This document shows positions 1 through 6,864 of a DNA stretch of 40,402 nt, piece after piece. Source of the stretch: Mailhella massiliensis (GTDB taxonomy: Bacteria; Desulfobacterota; Desulfovibrionia; Desulfovibrionales; Desulfovibrionaceae); assembly GCF_020741395.1 (NCBI RefSeq), contig NZ_DYZA01000167.1, forward strand, positions 1-40,402, in the 5' to 3' direction. The position numbers were made by a program, and so were the translations under genes. Numbering within the stretch: position 1 is the first letter of the stretch; every line of letters begins with the position of its first letter. The notes under the pieces were generated by a model. The model had not been told where the DNA came from. It made no database searches and saw only the letters and a program-made list of their open reading frames with translations.

Positions 1-2
1 CC

Positions 3-80
3 TATTACAATGCTGAGCGTTTTCAGAAAAGGCTCGGCCAGCTTTCCCCGATAGAGTATCGGGAAAAGCTGGCCGCTTAG
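3..80 (+). pseudogene. IS3-family transposase, C-terminal end (partial at window edge)
   Basis: Reading from base 3, an open frame enters from the left edge and ends at TAG 78-80. Its 25 residues begin Y-Y-N-A-E-R-F-Q-K and contain L-S-P-I-E-Y-R, the hallmark end of the IS3/IS150-type OrfB integrase (DDE recombinase). Only the tail is in the window, so it cannot be said whether the element is intact. It runs towards the smpB gene and is probably a full IS copy cut by the end of the contig. Family assignment is from the conserved C-terminal motif only. Confidence 0.75.
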
Positions 81-106
81 AATCAACGCTGCTGGGGCTT
101 TTTAGA

Positions 107-131
107 GGTCTACTTGACGGGGAGCAGACCA
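107..131 (+). repeat. Probable right terminal inverted repeat of the IS3-family element
   Basis: After the transposase stop, a short non-coding stretch leads to a sequence ending in ...CAGACCA at 131. IS3-family ends usually finish in CA, and this segment resembles such ends. The left repeat is outside the window, so the exact boundary cannot be confirmed. Chromosomal sequence then leads within 27 bases into the smpB stop codon. Confidence 0.4.
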
Positions 132-158
132 GTGGCGGGGGCTGTTCCGTACAGGGCT

Positions 159-608
159 TCACCGGCGCGCGAGTTCCCGTTCCAGATCGCGGGATTCGGC
201 GCGGCGCTTCAATTCCTCGCGCTGGTCGTGCAGCTTGCGGCCCCGGGCAAGGGCGATTTCCAGCTTGACCTTGCCGTGCTTGAAGTAAATCTTCGTAGGC
301 ACCACGGTAAGGCCTTTCTGTTCTATGCGCGTGGCGAGCAGGTGTATTTCCCGGTGATGAAGCAGAAGCTTCTTGTCGCGATCCGGCTCCTGAAGCACAT
401 AGCCGCCGCGCTCGTAGGGAGCTATGCGCATGCCCACTACGAAAGCCTCGCCGTCGCGACATTCCACGAAGCTGTCTCCGAAACTGACCTGCCCGGCCCG
501 GAGGCTTTTTACTTCCGGCCCGGTGAGTACGATGCCCGCCTCGAAAAATTCCAGAAATTCATAGTACTGGCGGGCTTTGCGGTTGTCTATGCGCGGCGTG
601 TCGGCCAT
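159..608 (-). CDS. smpB: SsrA-binding protein SmpB
   Basis: SmpB binds tmRNA and delivers it to stalled ribosomes for trans-translation. The 149-residue product has the typical length and family features: an N-terminal N-R-K-A-R-Q-Y-Y segment, L-T-G-P-E-V-K-S-L-R, a central beta-barrel, and a Lys/Arg-rich tail with D-Q-R-E-E-L-K-R-R. The ATG at 608 was chosen because GGAG lies 8 bases upstream and the family normally starts close to this point. An in-frame upstream start at 650 would add 14 residues with no family match. The gene ends only 27 bases from the IS3 element, so its native downstream context may have been displaced. The ssrA gene itself is not in the window. Confidence 0.95.
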   Translation of the reverse strand: MADTPRIDNRKARQYYEFLEFFEAGIVLTGPEVKSLRAGQVSFGDSFVECRDGEAFVVGMRIAPYERGGYVLQEPDRDKKLLLHHREIHLLATRIEQKGLTVVPTKIYFKHGKVKLEIALARGRKLHDQREELKRRAESRDLERELARR

Positions 609-707
609 GGCTGACTCCAGAAATCCTAAAGAAAGGGAACCCTTGCGCAAGTTCCGGTGAATAAAAAGGGATGGAAAACAATTTCCATGTCATTCTGGTA
701 ACATACA

Positions 708-732
708 AGGCTTTTCCCTGCAAGAAAAGCCT
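708..732. other. Stem-loop upstream of smpB
   Basis: A perfect 9-bp stem (AGGCTTTTC / GAAAAGCCT) with a 7-base loop lies in the 250-base gap between rsmI and smpB. No clear U-tract follows on either strand, so it is a weak terminator candidate. It could end rsmI transcription or sit in the smpB leader. I see no convincing promoter elsewhere in this gap. Confidence 0.3.
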
Positions 733-859
733 GTCCGGCCCAGAGTATGGCGATAAGACGCGGCGCTGCCCCGGCCGTGAAAAACGAGGTGTTCACCTTT
801 CGGGCATCTTGCTTTTCCTTCCCAGGACTTCCGGCGTATTCCGGTGGCCGGGGAATATG

Positions 860-1708
860 TCAGCCCTTCATGCCGGAAAGAATGGCGTAGATTTCCCCGG
901 TGGTCCAGCCGCGCGATCGGGCCTGCACGCGCCTTGCCACGGCGCGGGGCGCTCCTCCTGCGGGGCGTTCTTCCGCGATCAAGGCAAGGATTTCTTCCCG
1001 GCTGCTTTTCACATGCCCTTCAGGAGGCCCGAGCACTACAGTGACTTCGCCGAGTATGCCCGAAAGGTCGGGTATGTCGTCAAGGCGGAAACGCAGGTAT
1101 TCCTCATGCGTCTTGGTCAGTTCCCGCGCCACGCACACTTCCCGCGGACCGAGCAGGGCAAGGGCGTTTTTCAGTGTTTCCTGAAGTCTGTCCTTGCGCT
1201 CGAAAAAGACCAGAGTGACGGGAAGGGCGGCATAGGGGGCGAGGCTTTCTTCCTGCTCGGAGCGCTTGCGCGGCAGAAAGCCGAAGAAGACGAAGGGCTG
1301 CGGCGGAATACCGGAACCGGCAAGAGCCGTGACGGGCGCGCAGGGGCCGGGGATCACGGAGACGGGCAGGCCCGCTTCCCGGCAGGCGCGTATGACGACA
1401 TAGCCCGGGTCGGCCATGACGGGCATGCCTGCGTCGGAAATAAGGGCGATGTTTTTTCCTTCGCGCAGAAGCTCCAGCACGGAGGCGGCCTTTTCCTTTT
1501 CGTTGTGGTCGTGGTAGCTGAGAAAACGGCGTACCGTCACGCCCCAGCGTGCGCAGGCGAGGCCTTCGCGCCTGGTGTCTTCCGCGAGCACCATGTCCGC
1601 CTCTTCCAGGCAGGCTCGGGCGCGGGGAGAAAGGTCACCAGGGTTGCCAAGGGGAGTGCCCACCACCCAGAGCGTGCCCGGCTCCTGATTCTGCGTATTC
1701 GATGACAT
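860..1708 (-). CDS. rsmI: 16S rRNA (cytidine(1402)-2'-O)-methyltransferase RsmI
   Basis: RsmI 2'-O-methylates C1402 in the ribosomal P site using SAM. The 282-residue length is standard. The N-terminal L-W-V-V-G-T-P-L-G-N motif, the D-M-V-L-A-E-D-T-R-R segment, I-S-D-A-G-M-P and V-I-P-G-P-C-A motifs mark the tetrapyrrole-methylase fold of this family. R-E-L-T-K-T-H-E-E follows, and the C-terminal extension is the RsmI-type one. It is the last gene of the minus-strand KH-rimM-trmD-rplS-rnhB-yraN-rsmI series. Its start overlaps the end of yraN by 74 bases, which suggests translational coupling. Confidence 0.95.
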   Translation of the reverse strand: MSSNTQNQEPGTLWVVGTPLGNPGDLSPRARACLEEADMVLAEDTRREGLACARWGVTVRRFLSYHDHNEKEKAASVLELLREGKNIALISDAGMPVMADPGYVVIRACREAGLPVSVIPGPCAPVTALAGSGIPPQPFVFFGFLPRKRSEQEESLAPYAALPVTLVFFERKDRLQETLKNALALLGPREVCVARELTKTHEEYLRFRLDDIPDLSGILGEVTVVLGPPEGHVKSSREEILALIAEERPAGGAPRAVARRVQARSRGWTTGEIYAILSGMKG

Positions 1709-2087
1709 TTTGTATGAGCTCCGTTTGGTAGGTTCCCTGTGCGGCCGTCACACAGACAAGGTCGAAGCGGCAGGACATACCCCAGGCGTCGTGTTCGGCA
1801 AGCCAGAGCTGTGCGGCGCGTTGCAGATGGCTCTTCTTGACAGGGGTCAGGGCTTCAAAGGGCCTCTGCATACCGCCCTGTGCGCGGGTTTTCACTTCCA
1901 CAAATACCATGGTGTCCCGTTCCCGGGCCACAATGTCAAGTTCCAGACGGCCGCTTTTCCAGTTGCGGGCGAGTATCTCCCAGCCCATGCCTCGAAGGAG
2001 CTTTGCCGCCGCCTCTTCTCCTTCCGCGCCTGTTCTGGCCGGGGAAGGAGCATTTTCTTCGGCTTTTTTTCGGAAGAATTTCAACAC
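1635..2087 (-). CDS. yraN: UPF0102 (YraN family) predicted endonuclease-like protein
   Basis: A 150-residue member of the YraN/UPF0102 family, which has a restriction-endonuclease-like fold of unclear cellular role. The characteristic core is present: G-E-E-A-A-A-K-L-L near residue 22, then R-L-E-L-D-I-V-A-R and V-F-V-E-V-K-T-R, supplying the D...E-x-K catalytic-type residues. The start overlaps the rnhB stop by 7 bases. The last ~16 residues, after a normal family ending (V-I-E-Y), are Gly/His/Trp-rich and lie in the region that overlaps rsmI in another frame. They look like a local extension. Conserved synteny with rnhB and rsmI supports the call. Confidence 0.9.
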   Translation of the reverse strand: MLKFFRKKAEENAPSPARTGAEGEEAAAKLLRGMGWEILARNWKSGRLELDIVARERDTMVFVEVKTRAQGGMQRPFEALTPVKKSHLQRAAQLWLAEHDAWGMSCRFDLVCVTAAQGTYQTELIQNVIEYAESGAGHALGGGHSPWQPW

Positions 2088-2782
2088 AGGCGGCCCTGCT
2101 CCTGCACCTTTTTCGGGAGCACGCTGTGAAAATCCAGGCGATGGAGCGGGCAGGGGCCGTAGAGCTTCAGAGCTTCCCGATGTTCTTTAGTGCCGTAGCC
2201 CTTATGCCGGGCAAAGCCGTACTCGGGCCAGCGGGTGTCGAGCTTTGTCATGAGTTCGTCGCGGAAGGTCTTGGCCAGAATAGAGGCGGCGGAAATGGAG
2301 GGGATGAGGGCGTCGCCGTCCACCACGGCTTCCTGTTCGGGGAGCGGAATACCGAACTGACGGAAATAGAGCGGGGGAATGATCTGTGTGCCGTCGATGA
2401 GAAGGCGTGCGGGCACGGCGTCTTCTTTCACCTTCATGCGCACACGCATGGCGGCCACGGCGCGCGTCATAGCCATGAGCGAGGCTTGAAGGATATTGAT
2501 GCGCGAGATTTCATTCATCCACGAGAGGCCTATACCCCACCCCACGGCGAGGCTTCGTATTTCCACGGCGAGGCGCTCCCGTTCTTTTTCCTTGAGCGCC
2601 TTGGAATCATCCAGCCCCATGAGGTCGAAGCCGTCGGCGAAAATGACGGCTCCGGCCACTACGGGACCGGCAAGGCAGCCCCGGCCCGCTTCGTCGGTAC
2701 CGGCGGTAAAAGGTTCCTGCATATCCGGGGCGCTGAAGAGCAGCCCCTGTTCGATGACGGCTTTTTTGCGGATACGGGCCAT
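2081..2782 (-). CDS. rnhB: Ribonuclease HII
   Basis: RNase HII cleaves RNA in RNA-DNA hybrids and removes misincorporated ribonucleotides. The active-site acids are visible: D-E-A-G-R-G near residue 30, L-D-D-S-K, L-L-I-D-G-T, and V-D-G-D-A followed by S-A-A-S-I-L-A-K. H-K-G-Y-G-T is also present. ATG at 2782 (M-A-R-I-R-K) was preferred over the TTG at 2788 because an AGG lies at suitable distance only from the ATG. The product is 233 residues. The gene follows rplS by about 114 bases, a gap that contains a stem-loop, and overlaps yraN by 7 bases. Confidence 0.95.
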   Translation of the reverse strand: MARIRKKAVIEQGLLFSAPDMQEPFTAGTDEAGRGCLAGPVVAGAVIFADGFDLMGLDDSKALKEKERERLAVEIRSLAVGWGIGLSWMNEISRINILQASLMAMTRAVAAMRVRMKVKEDAVPARLLIDGTQIIPPLYFRQFGIPLPEQEAVVDGDALIPSISAASILAKTFRDELMTKLDTRWPEYGFARHKGYGTKEHREALKLYGPCPLHRLDFHSVLPKKVQEQGRLC

Positions 2783-2820
2783 GGGCAACCTGCAAGCGGG
2801 AAAGAATGGAGTGCCTGATA

Positions 2821-2860
2821 GACAAAATCCCCCGCCGGAAGAAGCCGGAAGGGGATTGTC
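2821..2860 (-). terminator. Stem-loop between rplS and rnhB (partial terminator or processing hairpin)
   Basis: On the minus strand an outer stem (GACAATCCCC / GGGGGATTTTGTC) surrounds an inner CCGG-type stem, and the far arm includes a short T-run. It lies immediately downstream of rplS. It may reduce read-through so that ribosomal protein L19 is made in excess over rnhB, yraN and rsmI. This is inference from structure alone. Confidence 0.45.
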
Positions 2861-2896
2861 TGCTCAAAGAGGACCCGGGCAGGCCGGGCCGGAATC

Positions 2897-3244
2897 TTAG
2901 TAGCGGTTGCGGGGCTTGATGCGGGCAGCCTTACCGCGCAGATCGCGCAGGTAGTACAGACGGGAGCGGCGCACGCGGCCTTCGGTCACCACTTCGATGT
3001 GGTCGATGAAGGGGGAGTGCATGGGCAGGATGCGTTCCACGCCCACGCCGTCGGAAATCTTGCGCACGGTGAAGGTGGCGCCGGTGGTGCCGCGCTGGAT
3101 GCGGATCACGTTGCCCTGGAACATCTGGATACGTTCCTTTTCGCCCTCGACGATACGCAGGTACACCTTGATGGTGTCGCCGGGCTTGAAGGACGGAATG
3201 TCCATACGCATGTGTTCGCGTTCAATCTTCTTGATGATATCCAT
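2897..3244 (-). CDS. rplS: 50S ribosomal protein L19
   Basis: L19 sits at the interface between the 30S and 50S subunits. The 115-residue product has F-K-P-G-D-T-I-K-V and the classic R-V-R-R-S-R-L-Y-Y-L-R-D-L-R-G-K-A-A-R-I-K end. ATG at 3244 is preceded by AAGGAG at 8-base spacing. An upstream in-frame extension to 3448 lies inside trmD and has no L19 similarity, so it is rejected. The gene follows trmD by 28 bases in the conserved order. Confidence 0.97.
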   Translation of the reverse strand: MDIIKKIEREHMRMDIPSFKPGDTIKVYLRIVEGEKERIQMFQGNVIRIQRGTTGATFTVRKISDGVGVERILPMHSPFIDHIEVVTEGRVRRSRLYYLRDLRGKAARIKPRNRY

Positions 3245-3272
3245 GGGGGGACTCTCCTTGAGGAAATGGTGT

Positions 3273-4589
3273 TTATCCCCGATCGCCGAGCAGCCTGTCC
3301 AGAAGGATGGCGGCGGCGGCACGAACGGGGAGATGATTGTACTCGTCCATCCAGCGCAGGGGCGGCAGGACGGCGTCGCATTGCTCCAACACCTCAGGCG
3401 CAATGCCATGCCCGGTTCCCAGTAAAAGGAGTACGGGCCTGTCCGCAAGCCGGTTTCGCACTTCGTCGAAGGTGGAGGCCGGCCGGCGTTCCCGGTGTTT
3501 TTTATCTAGGAGAGGCTGGGCACTGGTGCCGACCACGAAGGGCGGCAGGCCGCGATCGGTTGTCAACGTCGCAATCGCGCTTTCCAGAGATTCCTCAGGC
3601 CTGACCAGTCGAAGGGCTTCGGCCCTGTCGGCATTAAACGACAGTCCCGGCCCTTCCGTCCAATGAGAGAGCAGTGTTGCCAAGAGTCTGAGCTGATCCT
3701 TCAGCGGCGTGACCACGAAGAATCCACTGATCCCATAGGTGCGGGAAATTCGTGCTATATCGTGAATATCGAGATTTGTCAAAGATGTTGTGCCCGTTTT
3801 CCGATTTTTTAATCGTACGGGATGATGCAGAAGGGCCACAAAGAGGTTTTTCGCCGGGCGAAAGCGTGGAGAAGCGCGCAATACTTCCCTGTCGTGGTGG
3901 GTGAGCACGGCGTGGTCGAGCATGTCCGGCCTGTACCTGGCCGTGGCGAGTACCGCCTGCTCCCTGCGCCACGCGGCAATGAGGGCATGATTGCCCCCCT
4001 GGAGAACGGCGGGAACTTCCAGCCCCTCGAAGTTTTCCGGTCTGGTGTACTGCGGGTATTCCAGAAGGCCGTTGCTGAAGCTTTCCTCGTCGCCCGATTC
4101 GTCCTTGCCCATGAAGCCGCTCTGAAGGCGTGCCGTGGCTTCGATGACGGCAAGGGCGGCGGCTTCCCCGCCGTTGAGCACCGCTTCGCCCACGCATATC
4201 GGCTCAACGGGCAGAAGCTCGAAAAGGCGTGCGTCGAAGCCCTCATAGCGACCGCAGACAAGGGTGAGCTCTTCTTCCTGTGCGAGCTCCCGGGCAAGGG
4301 CCTGGGTGAAGGGCCTGCCTGCGGGCGTGAGCGCAATGAGCCTGCCTTTTTTGCCGTTGCAGGGGGCGAGTTCACGCAAAGTCCGCACGAGAGGGTCGAG
4401 CATAAGCACCATGCCCGGGCCTCCGCCGTAAGGACGGTCGTCCACAGAATGATGGCGATCCGTACTTTTATCGCGCGGATTGAAAAAGGAAAATTCCACA
4501 ATCCCGGCTTCCCGCGCCTTTTCCATGAGTCCGCTGGAAAGGGGCGAGTCGAACCACTCCGGGAACAGGGTGACCAGATTGTAGCGCAT
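3273..4589 (-). CDS. trmD: tRNA (guanine-N1)-methyltransferase TrmD fused to a C-terminal SPOUT RNA methyltransferase domain
   Basis: TrmD makes m1G37 in tRNA and prevents +1 frameshifting. At 438 residues the protein is much longer than the usual ~240-260. Residues 1-~245 are TrmD, with F-P-E-W-F, R-P-Y-G-G-G-P-G-M-V and V-C-G-R-Y-E-G-F-D-A-R. Residues ~250-438 are a second alpha/beta-knot domain with T-N-L-D-I-H-D-I-A-R, Y-G-I-S-G-F-F-V-V-T-P-L, and a knot-like L-L-L-G-T-G-H-G-I-A segment, resembling the RNA_Me_trans (PF09936-type) domain. Similar fusions are, to my recollection, found in Desulfovibrionaceae. The target of the second domain is not known from the sequence. It lies 5 bases after rimM. 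Confidence 0.93.
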   Translation of the reverse strand: MRYNLVTLFPEWFDSPLSSGLMEKAREAGIVEFSFFNPRDKSTDRHHSVDDRPYGGGPGMVLMLDPLVRTLRELAPCNGKKGRLIALTPAGRPFTQALARELAQEEELTLVCGRYEGFDARLFELLPVEPICVGEAVLNGGEAAALAVIEATARLQSGFMGKDESGDEESFSNGLLEYPQYTRPENFEGLEVPAVLQGGNHALIAAWRREQAVLATARYRPDMLDHAVLTHHDREVLRASPRFRPAKNLFVALLHHPVRLKNRKTGTTSLTNLDIHDIARISRTYGISGFFVVTPLKDQLRLLATLLSHWTEGPGLSFNADRAEALRLVRPEESLESAIATLTTDRGLPPFVVGTSAQPLLDKKHRERRPASTFDEVRNRLADRPVLLLLGTGHGIAPEVLEQCDAVLPPLRWMDEYNHLPVRAAAAILLDRLLGDRG

Positions 4590-4594
4590 GGCGT

Positions 4595-5197
4595 CTATGC
4601 CTTGGAAGAAGCGTCTGTCGCGCCTTCTTCATCCTTCCCGTCGTCGGGGACATTCGCTGCGGCCCCTTCCCGATACAGGTCGAGCAGGCCTTCCGGCGGG
4701 GCTATGGTGGCCGTTTCGGCCGAAAGGTCGATATCCAGCACGAACTCGGGCACGGCGGGGAACAGTATCTCGTAGCCGCCGTCCGCTTCCGGCGCGCGTA
4801 TGATCCACATTTCCTGTCCGGCGGGGAAGTCCACGTCTTCGAGTTTCCCCACTACGGTGCCGTCTTCAAGGCGTACGGAAAGGCCGATGAGGTCGCGCAG
4901 GTACGGTTCGTCCTCTTCGGTCTCGGGCAGGAAGGATGCGTCGATGAGCAGCTCCTGCCCGCGCAGTTGTTCAGCCGCAGAGCGGTCGTTGCAGCCTTCT
5001 AGGCTCAGGATGAGCTGGTCTTTCCACAGATGCCATTCGCGGATGCGCACGGGGCGCGGCGCAAAACGCCCTGCGCGCAGCATGAGGGGCTTTTCCAGAA
5101 GATCGGCGGAATCGGCGTAGTAGTCCACGCGGATCTCGCCCTTGACGCCGTGGGGTTTGGTGAGTCGCCCCAGGATAACGAGAGAGGAGGCAGGCAT
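4595..5197 (-). CDS. rimM: Ribosome maturation factor RimM
   Basis: RimM assists maturation of the 30S head by binding S19. The 200-residue protein has the N-terminal L-G-R-L-T-K-P-H-G-V-K-G-E-I motif and a C-terminal PRC-barrel with D-L-I-G-L-S-V, V-V-G-K-L-E-D-V and L-F-P-A-V-P-E-F-V. About 25 acidic/Ala-rich residues follow the PRC barrel and look like a disordered tail. The start codon overlaps the stop of the KH-domain gene by one base (TAATG arrangement), which implies coupled translation. It is 5 bases upstream of trmD. Confidence 0.95.
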   Translation of the reverse strand: MPASSLVILGRLTKPHGVKGEIRVDYYADSADLLEKPLMLRAGRFAPRPVRIREWHLWKDQLILSLEGCNDRSAAEQLRGQELLIDASFLPETEEDEPYLRDLIGLSVRLEDGTVVGKLEDVDFPAGQEMWIIRAPEADGGYEILFPAVPEFVLDIDLSAETATIAPPEGLLDLYREGAAANVPDDGKDEEGATDASSKA

Positions 5198-5433
5198 TAT
5201 TCGAGAATTTCCAGAACGACGCGTTTTTTCGTTTTGGCGGACACGGCACCGAGAATGGTGCGGATGGCGCGCGCCGTGCGCCCCTGTTTGCCGATGATTT
5301 TACCGAGGTCGTCCCGGGAAACGGAAAGTTCCAGCACGGAACCCTGATCTCCTTCCGATTCGCGTACGGCCACCTGATCGGGATTATCCACCAGCGACCT
5401 GGCGATGAATTCCACAAGTTCTTTCTGCTGCAT
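5197..5433 (-). CDS. khpA: KH-domain RNA-binding protein (KhpA/YlqC family)
   Basis: A 78-residue single KH-domain protein of the KhpA/YlqC family, known as an RNA chaperone or binder in other bacteria. The core reads L-G-K-I-I-G-K-Q-G-R-T-A-R-A-I-R-T, the GxxG loop and flanking helices of a KH fold. ATG at 5433 has GGAG 6 bases upstream. A longer frame to 5484 is unsupported. It is first in the visible operon; in most bacteria rpsP lies just upstream, but here the next 240 bases hold no rpsP and a divergent nitroreductase gene follows. Confidence 0.9.
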   Translation of the reverse strand: MQQKELVEFIARSLVDNPDQVAVRESEGDQGSVLELSVSRDDLGKIIGKQGRTARAIRTILGAVSAKTKKRVVLEILE

Positions 5434-5627
5434 GAAGATCTCCACGCGCCGTTGCCGCATGGGCAGGCGCGAAATTTTCTGCACAGTAGCATCCCCTTCC
5501 GCTGCCCGTCAATCAAGGGGCGCAGGTGCGCCGCGGACATGTTTTTCCCGGGAAAATTTTACAAAGTGTCAATACCTGCAGGACGGGAGGGAGCTTTTTT
5601 GATAGAATTTTTCCGTAAAGCCCCCGG

Positions 5628-5646
5628 GCGAAGGCTGTGCCTTCGC
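5628..5646. other. Stem-loop in the KH/nitroreductase divergent region
   Basis: A perfect 7-bp hairpin (GCGAAGG / CCTTCGC, 5-base loop) lies 37 bases before the nitroreductase ATG. It has no T-run in either direction, so it is more likely a leader structure than a terminator. The rest of 5434-5682 is relatively AT-rich and must contain the two divergent promoters. A TTGACA-like box on the minus strand at 5567-5572 has no good -10 partner. Confidence 0.3.
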
Positions 5647-5682
5647 TGAAAGAATGAACCCTTCTCCATACAGGAAGTGCCC

Positions 5683-6282
5683 ATGTCCGTGAAGAAGATG
5701 CTTTTTTCCGTGTTGTGCTGTGCCGCTCTGGCTGTTCCCGCATCCGCTTTTGCTGAGGTTCTGGTGGAGCTTCCCGCGCCGCAGAAGGCGGGGGGGCTTT
5801 CCCTGCTGGAGTCCCTTGCGGGAAGGCATGTGGAGCGCGCTTTCGACAGCCGTTCCCTGCCGATGCAGGAAGTGTCGAACATCCTGTGGGCCGCCTGCGG
5901 CGTGAGCCGGGAGGACGGCAGGCTTACCGTGCCCACGGCCATGAACTACCAGCGCATCGGCGTGTATGCAGTCCTGCCCGACGGTGTGTACCGCTACGAC
6001 GCGCGGCAGAACATACTGGAGCAGGTGCTTCAGGGCGATGCATACCTGAAAATGTATGCCAACGGCGCGCCCATGGTTCTTCTGCACGTTGCGCTGGAAA
6101 GCGACCGCTACTCCGCCATGCACATAGGCTCCATGTATGAAAACGTCGCCCTTTATTGCGCGTCCATGGGCCTTGCCAATGTGATGAAGGCTCAGGAGAC
6201 GGACAGGCTGGAAGGCAAACTGCCTCTTCCCGAAGGGTGGAAGGTATATATGATTCAGCCCGTGGGCTATCCTGCGAAGTAA
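5683..6282 (+). CDS. Exported nitroreductase-family (SagB-like) flavoprotein
   Basis: A 199-residue protein with an N-terminal Sec signal peptide: M-S-V-K-K followed by a hydrophobic stretch, likely cut after A-F-A near residue 23. The mature part matches the FMN-dependent nitroreductase fold. It has R-A-F-D-S-R-S-L, N-I-L-W-A-A-C-G, P-T-A-M-N-Y-Q, V-Y-R-Y-D, and a late segment ending S-M-G-L-A-N-V. ATG 5683 follows AGGAAG at 5 bases; the GTG two codons earlier is too close to that site. It is a single gene with its own terminator at 6431-6468. The substrate is unknown, and flavin loading for a Sec-exported protein would need explanation. Confidence 0.8.
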   Translation: MSVKKMLFSVLCCAALAVPASAFAEVLVELPAPQKAGGLSLLESLAGRHVERAFDSRSLPMQEVSNILWAACGVSREDGRLTVPTAMNYQRIGVYAVLPDGVYRYDARQNILEQVLQGDAYLKMYANGAPMVLLHVALESDRYSAMHIGSMYENVALYCASMGLANVMKAQETDRLEGKLPLPEGWKVYMIQPVGYPAK

Positions 6283-6430
6283 GCCGCAGGTGTGATGCGG
6301 TCTGTCGCAGGCTTTGTCTGCTGGAGGGCCGGTCTCTTTCGGGGTGCATTTTTCGCTTGTGCCGTGAGGCATGCGCTGCGGAGCCCGGAGGCAATATTTT
6401 CGTCCCGGCGGAGCTGGAAAAAAAGGAATA

Positions 6431-6468
6431 GGAAGGGAGGTGCGACCGATGCGCACCTTCCTTTTTTT
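6431..6468. terminator. Rho-independent terminator between nitroreductase and glnB
   Basis: A stem with AGGTGCG / CGCACCT at its core, extended by G-A and G-U pairs to about 14 bp, is followed on the plus strand by a run of seven T. It ends nitroreductase transcription. On the minus strand the A-rich side gives a weaker T-run, so it may also serve the convergent amtB-glnB operon. Confidence 0.8.
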
Positions 6469-6509
6469 CCGCAGCCTGTGAGCGGGCTTTCCGCCCGTGG
6501 AAGGAGGAA

Positions 6510-6836
6510 TTACAGGCTGTCTCCGGTGCGTATCCTGCGGCTTTGCACGACGTCCACCACATAGATGATGCCGTCGCCTTCATGGCCTGTGGCCGCGCCT
6601 GCGGCAATGGCATCCATGGCTTTCTGTACGTTTTCTTCATGCAAGCAGAGTTCCAGGCGTACTTTTTTGAGCAGCGTCACTTCCGTGGCGATGCCGCGAT
6701 ACAATTCCACATAGCCCTTCTGACGGCCGGAACCGAGAATATTGGTGACGGACATGCTGTAAAGGCCTTCGGTATACAGCTTCTGTTTGACGGCTCCCAG
6801 ACATTCGGGGCGGATATAGGCAACTACCAGTTTCAT
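6510..6836 (-). CDS. glnB: PII nitrogen regulatory protein without the uridylylation tyrosine
   Basis: A trimeric PII signal protein of 108 residues that senses ATP/ADP and 2-oxoglutarate and usually gates the neighbouring AmtB. The T-loop region G-S-G-R-Q-K-G-Y-V-E-L-Y-R-G-I-A-T-E is clear, and the C-terminal signature G-D-G-I-I-Y-V-V-D-V-V and R-I-R-T-G is present. Residue 51, Tyr in E. coli GlnB/GlnK and the GlnD target, is Thr here. Residue 49, the Ser phosphorylated in cyanobacteria, is Ile. Control by ligand binding alone is therefore likely. ATG 6836 was chosen because the family starts M-K-L-V-V-A. The gene follows amtB by 28 bases in one operon. Confidence 0.93.
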   Translation of the reverse strand: MKLVVAYIRPECLGAVKQKLYTEGLYSMSVTNILGSGRQKGYVELYRGIATEVTLLKKVRLELCLHEENVQKAMDAIAAGAATGHEGDGIIYVVDVVQSRRIRTGDSL

Positions 6837-6864
6837 GCTTCTGCTCTCTTTTCTTATGCAGGGG

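Noticed and set aside
3245..3448. N-terminal extension of L19
   Set aside because: The upstream 68 codons overlap trmD in another frame and lack L19 similarity; AAGGAG before ATG 3244 fixes the start.
5544..5572. Minus-strand sigma-70 promoter for the KH-rimM operon
   Set aside because: TTGACA is present at 5567-5572, but no acceptable -10 box occurs at 16-19 bases.
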